Of a stretch of DNA of 64,000 nucleotides, positions 57,834 through 64,000 are shown piece after piece. The notes below the pieces were generated by a model. The model saw nothing but the letters and a program-made list of their open reading frames with translations, searched no databases and was not told the origin of the DNA. The position numbers were made by a program, and so were the translations under genes. The DNA lies in contig NZ_CP054424.1 in assembly GCF_013334205.1 (NCBI RefSeq), positions 1,570,001-1,634,000 on the forward strand, given 5' to 3'. Numbering within the stretch: the first letter of the stretch is position 1; each line of letters begins with the position of its first letter. The stretch comes from Rhodoferax sp. BAB1 (GTDB taxonomy: Bacteria > Pseudomonadota > Gammaproteobacteria > Burkholderiales > Burkholderiaceae_C).

Positions 57834-58799
57834 TCAGCTTTCCCTCTCAATTGCGAGCAGTTCTCCTGCGCGAGTAGTCATAGTCCACCGCGTACCTTCA
57901 AGCTGAAAAGATAAGAGGTCAACAGTTCCTGACCAAGGCTTGATGACGTCAAACGGAGTCGGCGAGCTGAATAGCAAGGTTCCGTCGGCAACTATTGAGG
58001 TCGACTTATTTAGAAAGGTGATGGTATTGGCGCCTTGCGGCAAGTCATCGAGCCGAATGAAATCAACTCGAACGAGTTCAAGCAGATCATCAACAGAACT
58101 TGCTTTAAAGCCGACATTGTCCGAGATCGCACTATTCGCAACGGATGGATATACCACGGCATCAACCGCATTAGCTCCGAGGATGGATTCGGCCCAGGCA
58201 GCTGAGATCATGTACTGAAAATCTTGATCGCCTGGAACGTCTTTCACAAATTGCTTAGCCAAGAAACGGTTCACCTCTATATTCAGCGTTCGAGCCAACT
58301 CTCCTTGTTTGAGACGAGACCAATCCATTCCATTTCGGCTCCAGCCTTTTCCACGGATCGCCTCGTCATCCAATCCAGCACCAATTGCATGGAACGGGCG
58401 TTTGGCCCGAAAACAAGATAAGGCAATCGTTTTGCCAGGCTCAGCTTTAATTTCACGACTGACGCTGCCAACCGCAAGATTCGTATAAAGAACTGTGGTT
58501 TTGGGGCGATGCAGTCTGCCGTACCCTTCGTTGAGTTCTGCAGAACGCATTCCAACTTCAGCAATACTTTTTGGAGGCGATTCAAGAAGTCGACCTCTAT
58601 AAAAAATTCTGCCCTTTTCAAAAATAAAAGCTTGAACTGAAAACCCATGAACAAGAAGTCGGAGACGATCTTTGATGAATTCAAAATCAGCTTTGGCAAG
58701 ATCGAGGCCTTCAAGTTCACTGATCCTCACCTGCACATCCTGAAGACTTGGCAAGGAAGGGTACGCGTTGATTTCTTTGAATTTTGGAGCCTCACTCAT
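57834..58799 (-). CDS. RES-domain-like protein, putative NAD-degrading toxin (low-GC)
   Basis: A 321-residue protein with no signal peptide. Features fit a divergent RES domain: FYRGR (Arg68/70), GYGRLHRPK at 92-100, LYTN at 104-107, Glu116, and YPSVAN..N near 215-230. RES toxins phosphorolyse NAD and usually pair with a Xre-type antitoxin, but none is seen next to it, and the protein is longer than the usual 150-230 residues. Its GC content (about 47 %) is far below that of its surroundings, a sign of recent transfer. The function is a suggestion only. Confidence 0.5.
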   Translation of the reverse strand: MSEAPKFKEINAYPSLPSLQDVQVRISELEGLDLAKADFEFIKDRLRLLVHGFSVQAFIFEKGRIFYRGRLLESPPKSIAEVGMRSAELNEGYGRLHRPKTTVLYTNLAVGSVSREIKAEPGKTIALSCFRAKRPFHAIGAGLDDEAIRGKGWSRNGMDWSRLKQGELARTLNIEVNRFLAKQFVKDVPGDQDFQYMISAAWAESILGANAVDAVVYPSVANSAISDNVGFKASSVDDLLELVRVDFIRLDDLPQGANTITFLNKSTSIVADGTLLFSSPTPFDVIKPWSGTVDLLSFQLEGTRWTMTTRAGELLAIERES

Positions 58800-58987
58800 G
58801 TGGTTTCCGAATTTGCCATCAAAAGCAGCTTAGCTATCGTTTCTTGATGAGTCTATATACAGCGATCAGCCCATACTTATTCATCCTTGCATCTGATTTC
58901 GATGCATCGGCAACGCCGCTCATTAGCAGAGCGCTTAGATGAATGGTTCGAGCCCACGACGAGGGATCATGCAAACTCGCTGCCCCT

Positions 58988-59140
58988 TCAGCACTGAATC
59001 GGATTCCGGCAGAACTTCTCCAACTCCCGCACCGCCGCCTTGCCGGCCACCGCGTTTTTCGCCTTGGGCCCAACGTCCAGGCTGAGCTTGAACTCGTACT
59101 TGCGGAAGAAATCCGTCGCACAGTTCGCCACCCTGCGTGG
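58988..59140 (-). pseudogene. 3'-end remnant of the Rieske protein gene
   Basis: This piece matches the last codons of the intact Rieske gene (60779-61483). The final 40 residues (FFRKYEFKLS to FCRNPIQC) are identical in protein, yet eight bases differ, all silent. Upstream of that a one-base insertion breaks the frame, and homology fades near 59140. The rest of the 367-bp gap 58800-59166 shows no other gene. Confidence 0.88.
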
Positions 59141-59166
59141 CCCAGGCGCCCATGCAGACCGCACCC

Positions 59167-60144
59167 TCATTCCCCGGGCTTGAACCCCGACTCGCGGATG
59201 GGCGGTCCCCAGCGCTCGTAGTCGGCCTTCATGATCTCGGCCAGCTTCTCGGGCGCATAACCCGTGGGCTCCACGCCCATGTCCGCGAGGCGTTGTGCCA
59301 CCGCCGGGTCCTGCACCGCCTCGATGGCGGCCTTGGCCAGGCGCTGCACGGTGGCGGCCGGTGTGCCGGCCGGCGCAAACAGCGCGTACCAGGGCGTGGC
59401 CACCAGGTCGTAGCCCTGCTCGCGGAAGGTCGGCACGCTGGGGAACTGCGGGCTACGCTTCTCGCCGGCAACGGCCAGCAGGGTGGCGCGCTTGCCCTGC
59501 ACCAGGGCCTGGATGTCGGCCGCCACGGTGGACAGCGCGGCGATCTCGCCGCTGGCCAATGCCTGCATGGCACCCGCGGTGCCGCGGTAGGGCACGTGCT
59601 GCAGCTTGATGCCGGCGGTCTTGCCGAACATCACGCCGAAGAAGTGCGGCAGGCTGCCCGGCGCGGCCGAGCCGTAGAAACCGTTTTTCTCGGGGTTGGA
59701 TTTGACCCAGGCCACGTACTCCGCCAGCGTGCGCGCCGGCACGCCCGGGCCCACGCCCAGGCCCAGCTGGAAGTTGCTCAGGTGCGCCACCGGGGCAAAG
59801 TCCTTGAAGGGGTCGTATTGAAGTCGGCCCGCGTAACTGTGCGGGAAGATGGACATGGTGGCCACCGGTGTCATGAGCAGGGTGTTGCCATCGGCGGGCG
59901 CCAGCTTGACCATCTGGTTGGCGATCTGCCCTCCGGCGCCGGTCTTGTTTTCGATGACCACGGGCTGGTTCAGCCGCCTGGCCATGGCTTCGCCCACCAC
60001 CCGCGCCAGCGCGTCCGAGGTGGCGCCGGCCGGAAAGCCCACGACGATCTTGATCGCGCCGGTCTGGGCCGAAACCAGCGGGGCGCACAGCACGGACAGG
60101 GCCAGCAGGCCTGCCCTGGCGAAGAGCGTACGGCGTGGATGCAT
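59167..60144 (-). CDS. Bug-family tripartite tricarboxylate transporter receptor
   Basis: A 325-residue periplasmic receptor of the TctC/Bug type. The signal peptide ends PLVSAQ; IKIVVGFPAGATSDALAR and VIENKTGAGGQIA are family motifs that cradle carboxylate ligands. The TctA/TctB membrane genes are not adjacent, as is usual for the many orphan Bug receptors in Comamonadaceae. It is divergent from a MarR regulator that may control it. Confidence 0.92.
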   Translation of the reverse strand: MHPRRTLFARAGLLALSVLCAPLVSAQTGAIKIVVGFPAGATSDALARVVGEAMARRLNQPVVIENKTGAGGQIANQMVKLAPADGNTLLMTPVATMSIFPHSYAGRLQYDPFKDFAPVAHLSNFQLGLGVGPGVPARTLAEYVAWVKSNPEKNGFYGSAAPGSLPHFFGVMFGKTAGIKLQHVPYRGTAGAMQALASGEIAALSTVAADIQALVQGKRATLLAVAGEKRSPQFPSVPTFREQGYDLVATPWYALFAPAGTPAATVQRLAKAAIEAVQDPAVAQRLADMGVEPTGYAPEKLAEIMKADYERWGPPIRESGFKPGE

Positions 60145-60195
60145 GGCGGTCTCCTGCGTGTTGTGGGGATCAGGAGAGCTTAGGATGCCTCTCTT

Positions 60196-60214
60196 GAATT
60201 GATCAAATCAATTC
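60196..60214. promoter_or_regulatory. Inverted repeat in the Bug/MarR divergent promoter region
   Basis: GAATTGA-TCAAA-TCAATTC, perfect 7-bp arms, lies 17 bp before the MarR GTG and 52 bp before the Bug ATG. It is a likely MarR operator. Confidence 0.6.
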
Positions 60215-60230
60215 TGACTAGGGAAAACCC

Positions 60231-60764
60231 GTGACGAACCCGCTACGCCAACCTCGCCGGCTCGATGATCTGCTGAACTTCCAGCTGCACATGCTGCAGG
60301 CCGTGAGCGGCGCGCCCATCGTGCGCCTGCTGGAAGGCCGCCATGGCATCACCCGGCGCGAATGGCGCCTGCTGGCGCTGCTGGCCGATCGCGGGCCGCT
60401 GTCGCCCTCCACGCTGGCCGAACAGGGGCAGCTGGACCGGGCGCGGACTTCGCGCTCCATCGGCATGCTGGTCGCCAAGCAGCTGGCCCTGCGCGAAACC
60501 CTGGCCAGCGATCCGCGTCGCGCACAGGTCAGCCTGACGGCGGCCGGGCGGCGGCTCTACGACGAGGTGTTTCCCGAGATTGCGGCCATCAATGCGCAGC
60601 TCGTGTCGGCGCTGGACGACGCCACCGTCGATGCGCTGGCGACGGCCATCGAACGCCTGAAGGCCAAGGCGCAGGAACTGAACCTGGCGCTGGCCACCGA
60701 CATCAAGGCCGGTCGCGGGCAAGGCGGCTCGCGGCGCAAGCTGCAACAGCGCGGGGCGGCATAA
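60231..60764 (+). CDS. MarR family transcriptional regulator
   Basis: A 177-residue winged-helix protein starting at GTG. ITRREWRLLALLADRGPLSPSTLAEQ holds the first helices; residues about 95-106 (SDPRRAQVSLTAAG) form the wing with the typical DPR-R-V-LT. It sits divergent from the Bug receptor gene over a 19-bp inverted repeat, so it probably represses itself and the receptor. The tail is Gly/Arg-rich. Confidence 0.88.
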   Translation: MTNPLRQPRRLDDLLNFQLHMLQAVSGAPIVRLLEGRHGITRREWRLLALLADRGPLSPSTLAEQGQLDRARTSRSIGMLVAKQLALRETLASDPRRAQVSLTAAGRRLYDEVFPEIAAINAQLVSALDDATVDALATAIERLKAKAQELNLALATDIKAGRGQGGSRRKLQQRGAA

Positions 60765-60778
60765 GCCCGTGGCGCGGA

Positions 60779-61483
60779 TCAGCACTGGATCGGGTTGCGG
60801 CAGAACTTCTCCAGCTCCCGCACCGCGGCCTTGCCGGCCACAGCGTTCTTCGCCTTGGGCCCCACGTCCAGGCTGAGCTTGAACTCGTACTTGCGGAAGA
60901 ACTCGTCGAACAGTTCACCACCCAGCGTGGCATAAGCCGTCAGCGTGTCGGCCTTCGCATCATGCTCCAGCAGCACGGCGCACAGGGGCTGCTCGGCCGG
61001 GCCGTTCAGCACGCGCGCGCCCTGGGCCGGGTCGTACTGGCTGTGTTCGGCGCAGCAGTGGATCAGGTTGTCGGCCACGCCCTTCTTGGCCTTGCTCTTG
61101 CGAAAGCTGATGAAGCTCACCTGCTGCGTGGGGTAGACCAGCTGATGCGCACAGATGGCGCTGAAGGCCACGAGGTTGCGTTGCGGCCCCACGCCGCCGG
61201 GCCAGACGTAGCTGTCCTTGGCCCGGGTAGCCAGCGGCTGCGGAGCGGCGGGTTTGTCCAGCTTGAGCAGGAACACCGGCGTGGCCTCGAAGGGGTAGTG
61301 GAAGACGTAGTTGGTCTGGGCCTGGAGCTGGCTGGCCTTGATCGGGTCGCCGAACTCGTTGGTGAGCAGCACGCGGGCGTAGGTCTTGGGTTTGGCGTCG
61401 GCCGCGAAGCTGGGCAGGGCCACGGCCGCCGTGAGGCAGGCCACGCTGGTGGAACAGGTCTCGACGAACTGGCGACGGTCCAT
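60779..61483 (-). CDS. Rieske [2Fe-2S] protein, Tat-exported
   Basis: A 234-residue protein with an N-terminal twin-arginine-like signal (DRRQFVE). Cluster ligands are C111-A-H113 and C144-A-E-H147; the two loops are about 30 residues apart, longer than in bc1 complex proteins. The partner is not evident: no cytochrome b or oxygenase gene adjoins it. A 3'-end remnant of a homologue occurs at 58988-59140. Confidence 0.85.
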   Translation of the reverse strand: MDRRQFVETCSTSVACLTAAVALPSFAADAKPKTYARVLLTNEFGDPIKASQLQAQTNYVFHYPFEATPVFLLKLDKPAAPQPLATRAKDSYVWPGGVGPQRNLVAFSAICAHQLVYPTQQVSFISFRKSKAKKGVADNLIHCCAEHSQYDPAQGARVLNGPAEQPLCAVLLEHDAKADTLTAYATLGGELFDEFFRKYEFKLSLDVGPKAKNAVAGKAAVRELEKFCRNPIQC

Positions 61484-61565
61484 GCGAACTCCCGGTCAAG
61501 GAAGGACCGGCGGGATGGCCGGATGCGGCCCAATTTATCTGGGGCCGCCTTCCCCTGTCAAGCGC

Positions 61566-62453
61566 TCAGGTACCCCGGCGCGCTTCGCGCCGCGCGATCC
61601 ACAGCGTGGCGCCCGCGATGATGGTGCCGCCGATCAGCGAGTGGCTGGTGGGCACATCGGCAAACACCAGCCAGCCCAGCAGCGCGGCCCAGACCAGGTC
61701 CAGGAACTTGACGGACTGGGTGGCCGAGATCTCGGCCACGGCGTAGGAGCGCATGAGCAGGTAATGCGCGCCGCTGCCCAGCAGGCCGCAGAGCATGTAG
61801 CCGGCCCACTGTGCCGCCGAGACGGGCTGCCAGTTGAGCAGGGCCAGGGGCAGGCTCAGGATCGTCACTGTGATGGACTGCCAGAGCACGATGACCCCGG
61901 CCGACTCGTAGCGCGTGAGCGCCTTGCTGATCAGGAAGGAGGCCGCGAACATGGGCGCCGAGGACAGCATGACCAGGCTGTAATAACCGCCGCTGGCCGT
62001 GAGGCCGGGGCCCACCACGATGAGCACGCCGCCGAAACCCAGCAGCGCGGCCAGCCAGCGCTCCCAGCGCATGGGCTCGCGCAGGAAGATCCAGGCGCCC
62101 AGCATGATGAAGATGGGCGTGGTGAAACCAATGGCCGTGGTGTCCGCCAGCGAGATATGCGGGATGGCCGTGAACCAGATGGCCAGGCCCGTGGTGTGGA
62201 CGAAACCGCGCACGAACTGCCCGCGTATGTTCTGGGGCATCCAGGCCGCCATGCCGCTGCGCAGCACCAGGGGCAGCAACACGATGACCCCGCAGAGGTA
62301 ACGCAGGAACTGCGACTGCAGCGGCGGGATCTGCGTGGTGAGGTAACGCGTCATGGTGTTGAGCAGCACGAAACACAGCCCGGCCGCCACGGACCAGAGC
62401 AGGCCCTGCACCGTAGGGTCCAGCCGGCCGGCGCGGTGCCGCGTCAGGTCCAT
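61566..62453 (-). CDS. EamA/DMT-family transporter
   Basis: A 295-residue, ten-helix transporter with the two EamA repeats. It has GAWIFLREPMRWERWLAALLGFGGVLIVVGPG in repeat 1 (about 110-142). The start MDLTRHRAG at 62453 is used; an ATG 19 codons upstream extends a basic tail. The substrate is unknown. It is not closely related to the EamA gene at 12226. Confidence 0.88.
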   Translation of the reverse strand: MDLTRHRAGRLDPTVQGLLWSVAAGLCFVLLNTMTRYLTTQIPPLQSQFLRYLCGVIVLLPLVLRSGMAAWMPQNIRGQFVRGFVHTTGLAIWFTAIPHISLADTTAIGFTTPIFIMLGAWIFLREPMRWERWLAALLGFGGVLIVVGPGLTASGGYYSLVMLSSAPMFAASFLISKALTRYESAGVIVLWQSITVTILSLPLALLNWQPVSAAQWAGYMLCGLLGSGAHYLLMRSYAVAEISATQSVKFLDLVWAALLGWLVFADVPTSHSLIGGTIIAGATLWIARREARRGT

Positions 62454-62530
62454 TCGCCGGCGCCAGGGGCTGCGATGTGGTTTGAGTTTGTGTTGTCCCC
62501 TGACGCGCATCGGCCCAGTTTAGTCCCCGC

Positions 62531-62585
62531 TTGCGTGCCGGCCTGTCGCGCATGTATACTTGGTAAGTATTCTATTACTTACCAA
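62531..62585 (+). promoter_or_regulatory. Promoter and TetR operator of the tetR-adaptor operon
   Basis: TTGCGT at 62531-62536 and TATACT at 62555-62560 are spaced by 18 bp. A perfect inverted repeat, TTGGTAAGTA at 62560-62569 and TACTTACCAA at 62576-62585 with a 6-bp spacer, covers the start site. The TetR-type regulator downstream probably binds here and represses its own operon. Confidence 0.8.
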
Positions 62586-62593
62586 TTGATTCC

Positions 62594-63202
62594 ATGACCT
62601 CTCCCACCCCACGACTGGCCACGGCTTCCCGGCAGGCGGAGATCGTCGCGGCGGCCCTGCGGCTGGCCCAGGAGCGCAGCCCTGCCCTGATCACCACCAC
62701 GGACATTGCCCAGGCGATCGGGGTCACCCAGGGGGCCCTGTTCAAGCATTTCGGGAACAAGGAGGCGATCTGGCTGGCCGCCATGGAGTGGGTACGCGAG
62801 AACCTGCTGAACGAAATCCAGACCGCCGCGGCCGCCAGCCCGGAGCCGCTACAGGCCCTGCGCAAGGTGTTCGACGCGCATGTGGGTTTTGTGGCGCACC
62901 ATCCCGGCGTGCCGCGTTTGATCTTCCATGAACTGCAGCAGCCTGTGGACTCATCCCTCAAGGAAAGCGTGCGCGGGCTGATGAAAAGCTACCGCCAGCT
63001 GCTGCTGAACCTGATCAAGCAGGCTATCCAGGCGGGGCAGTGCGACCCCGATCTGGATGCCCCGGCGGCGGCAACGATGTTCGTCGGGATCATGCAGGGC
63101 CTGGTCATGCAGTCCATGCTCAGCGGCCATGTCTCCACCCTGCGCTCCGAAGCACCCCGCGTGTTCGATCTCTACCTGCGCAGCCTGCGCGCTCCCTCAT
63201 GA
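62594..63202 (+). CDS. TetR family transcriptional regulator
   Basis: A 202-residue protein. The N-terminal helix-turn-helix is at about 33-54 (TTDIAQAIGVTQGALFKHFGNK), the C-terminal ligand domain has FVAHHPGVPRLIFHELQ (about 99-115). Its stop overlaps the adaptor gene by 4 bp, so it is the first gene of an efflux operon that runs off the window. The ligand is unknown. Confidence 0.9.
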   Translation: MTSPTPRLATASRQAEIVAAALRLAQERSPALITTTDIAQAIGVTQGALFKHFGNKEAIWLAAMEWVRENLLNEIQTAAAASPEPLQALRKVFDAHVGFVAHHPGVPRLIFHELQQPVDSSLKESVRGLMKSYRQLLLNLIKQAIQAGQCDPDLDAPAAATMFVGIMQGLVMQSMLSGHVSTLRSEAPRVFDLYLRSLRAPS

Positions 63203-64000
63203 AAAAAATCAAGTCACTCTCGCCCCGGCTGCTGGTGCTGCTCGTCATGGGCCTGCTGCTGCTGGCCGCGCTGGTCTTCATCATCCGCCGCTCCGGGCCG
63301 CTGGCCCCGGTGCGCGTGACCGTCGTCACCGCTGCCGAAGCTGCCATCACCCCGGCGCTGTACGGCATCGGCACGGTAGAAGCCCGCCGCAGCTACCTGA
63401 TCGGCCCCACCAGTGCCGGCCGTGTGCTGCGCGTACTGGTCGACGCTGGCGAGCGCGTGAAGGCCGGGCAATTGCTGGCCGAGATGGACCCGGTGGACCT
63501 GCAGCAGCGCGTCGAGGCGCTCGAGGCCTCGCTGGCACGCGCGGCCAGCATGAACGAAGCGGCCCAGGCCCAGGTCGCCGATGCCCAGGCCCGGCGCGAG
63601 TTGGCCCGGGCCAATGCGCGGCGCTACCAGGAGCTGGGGCAGCAGAACTTTGTCAGCCCGGGCGTGGTGGAAGCCCGGCAACAGGAACTGCTCTCGGCCG
63701 AGGCCCAGGTGCGGGCGGCCCAGGCCAATCTGTCTGCCGCCGCGCAGGACCTGACCCGGCTTCAGGCCGAACGTTCTGCCCTGCAGCAACAACGCCGCAA
63801 CACGCGCCTGCTGGCCACGCAGGACGGCGTGGTGCTGTCACGTGATGCCGAGCCGGGCTCCACGGTGGTGGCCGGCCAGGCCGTGCTCAAGCTCATCGAT
63901 CCGGCCAGTCTTTGGATCAAGGCGCGTTTCGATCAAGGCCGTTCGACCGGGCTGGCGCCGGGTCTGGCCGCCGGGATCGTGCTGCGTTCGCGCCCGAACA
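63199..64000 (+). CDS. HlyD-family RND efflux adaptor (partial, cut by right edge)
   Basis: The visible 267 residues begin MKKIKSLSPRLLVLLVMGLLLLAALVFII, an uncleaved anchor. A lipoyl half follows around 60-92 (SAGRVLRVLVDAGERVKAGQLLAEMDP), then an Ala/Gln/Arg helical hairpin (about 95-195), and the second lipoyl half starting near 200. It is an adaptor for an RND pump expected downstream. The TetR gene overlaps it by 4 bp. Confidence 0.9.
   Translation, partial: MKKIKSLSPRLLVLLVMGLLLLAALVFIIRRSGPLAPVRVTVVTAAEAAITPALYGIGTVEARRSYLIGPTSAGRVLRVLVDAGERVKAGQLLAEMDPVDLQQRVEALEASLARAASMNEAAQAQVADAQARRELARANARRYQELGQQNFVSPGVVEARQQELLSAEAQVRAAQANLSAAAQDLTRLQAERSALQQQRRNTRLLATQDGVVLSRDAEPGSTVVAGQAVLKLIDPASLWIKARFDQGRSTGLAPGLAAGIVLRSRPN

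Overview
The window is a GC-rich (roughly 65 % by eye) stretch of bacterial chromosome. Gene content and order (rimP-nusA-infB-rbfA-truB-typA, guaB-guaA, ratA-rnfH beside smpB, pepA divergent from lptFG, a Bug-type solute receptor, a TadA/alpha-beta hydrolase fusion) point to the Betaproteobacteria, order Burkholderiales, most likely family Comamonadaceae. The genus cannot be fixed from the sequence alone. No rRNA, CRISPR array, prophage or intact insertion sequence was seen.

Layout. 0-5.3 kb: a TadA-hydrolase fusion cut by the left edge, a PaiB-like flavoprotein, a membrane diguanylate cyclase and a PcfJ-domain protein. 5.4-10.9 kb: guaA, guaB, a DUF4124 protein, rnfH, ratA, smpB and a COG4315 lipoprotein. 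11-13 kb: an acyl-CoA hydratase/hydrolase coupled to a drug/metabolite transporter. 13.2-21.4 kb: the translation/transcription operon rimP-nusA-infB-rbfA-truB-typA (minus strand). 21.6-27.2 kb: the yejABEF peptide importer. 27.2-33.3 kb: fabI, an Orn/Lys/Arg decarboxylase, an NfeD/SPFH membrane pair, a thioesterase, a nuclease and tRNA-Ser(GGA). 33.4-36.9 kb: a branched-chain amino-acid receptor, a small helical protein, holC and pepA. 36.9-43.8 kb: lptF, lptG, a CbiX-type chelatase, then a putative lipid-linked sugar cassette (UbiA-family prenyltransferase, flippase-like protein, GT83-like glycosyltransferase, HAD phosphatase). 43.9-51.1 kb: an orphan solute receptor and a tripartite heavy-metal RND efflux operon behind an FNR-type promoter. 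51.2-55.6 kb: GFA protein, a CysB-type regulator with an aminotransferase, and an ECF sigma/anti-sigma/COG4315 operon. 55.8-59.2 kb: an accessory patch with a HAD_SAK-like protein, a Phd/RelE toxin-antitoxin pair, a low-GC RES-like gene and two leftover gene 3' ends. 59.2-64 kb: Bug receptor/MarR divergent pair, Rieske protein, second EamA transporter, TetR regulator and an RND adaptor cut by the right edge.

Most worth following up: (1) a 266-bp element at 40437-40702 with 26-bp terminal inverted repeats and two nested-stem domains, plus a stand-alone hairpin made of the same ends 3.2 kb away; (2) the prenyltransferase-flippase-glycosyltransferase-phosphatase cassette downstream of lptFG, which looks like a complete polyprenyl-phosphate-sugar route; (3) the oxygen-sensor-type promoter in front of the metal efflux operon; (4) the recombination scar at 57.6-59.1 kb, where a foreign low-GC gene sits between two orphan gene 3' ends.
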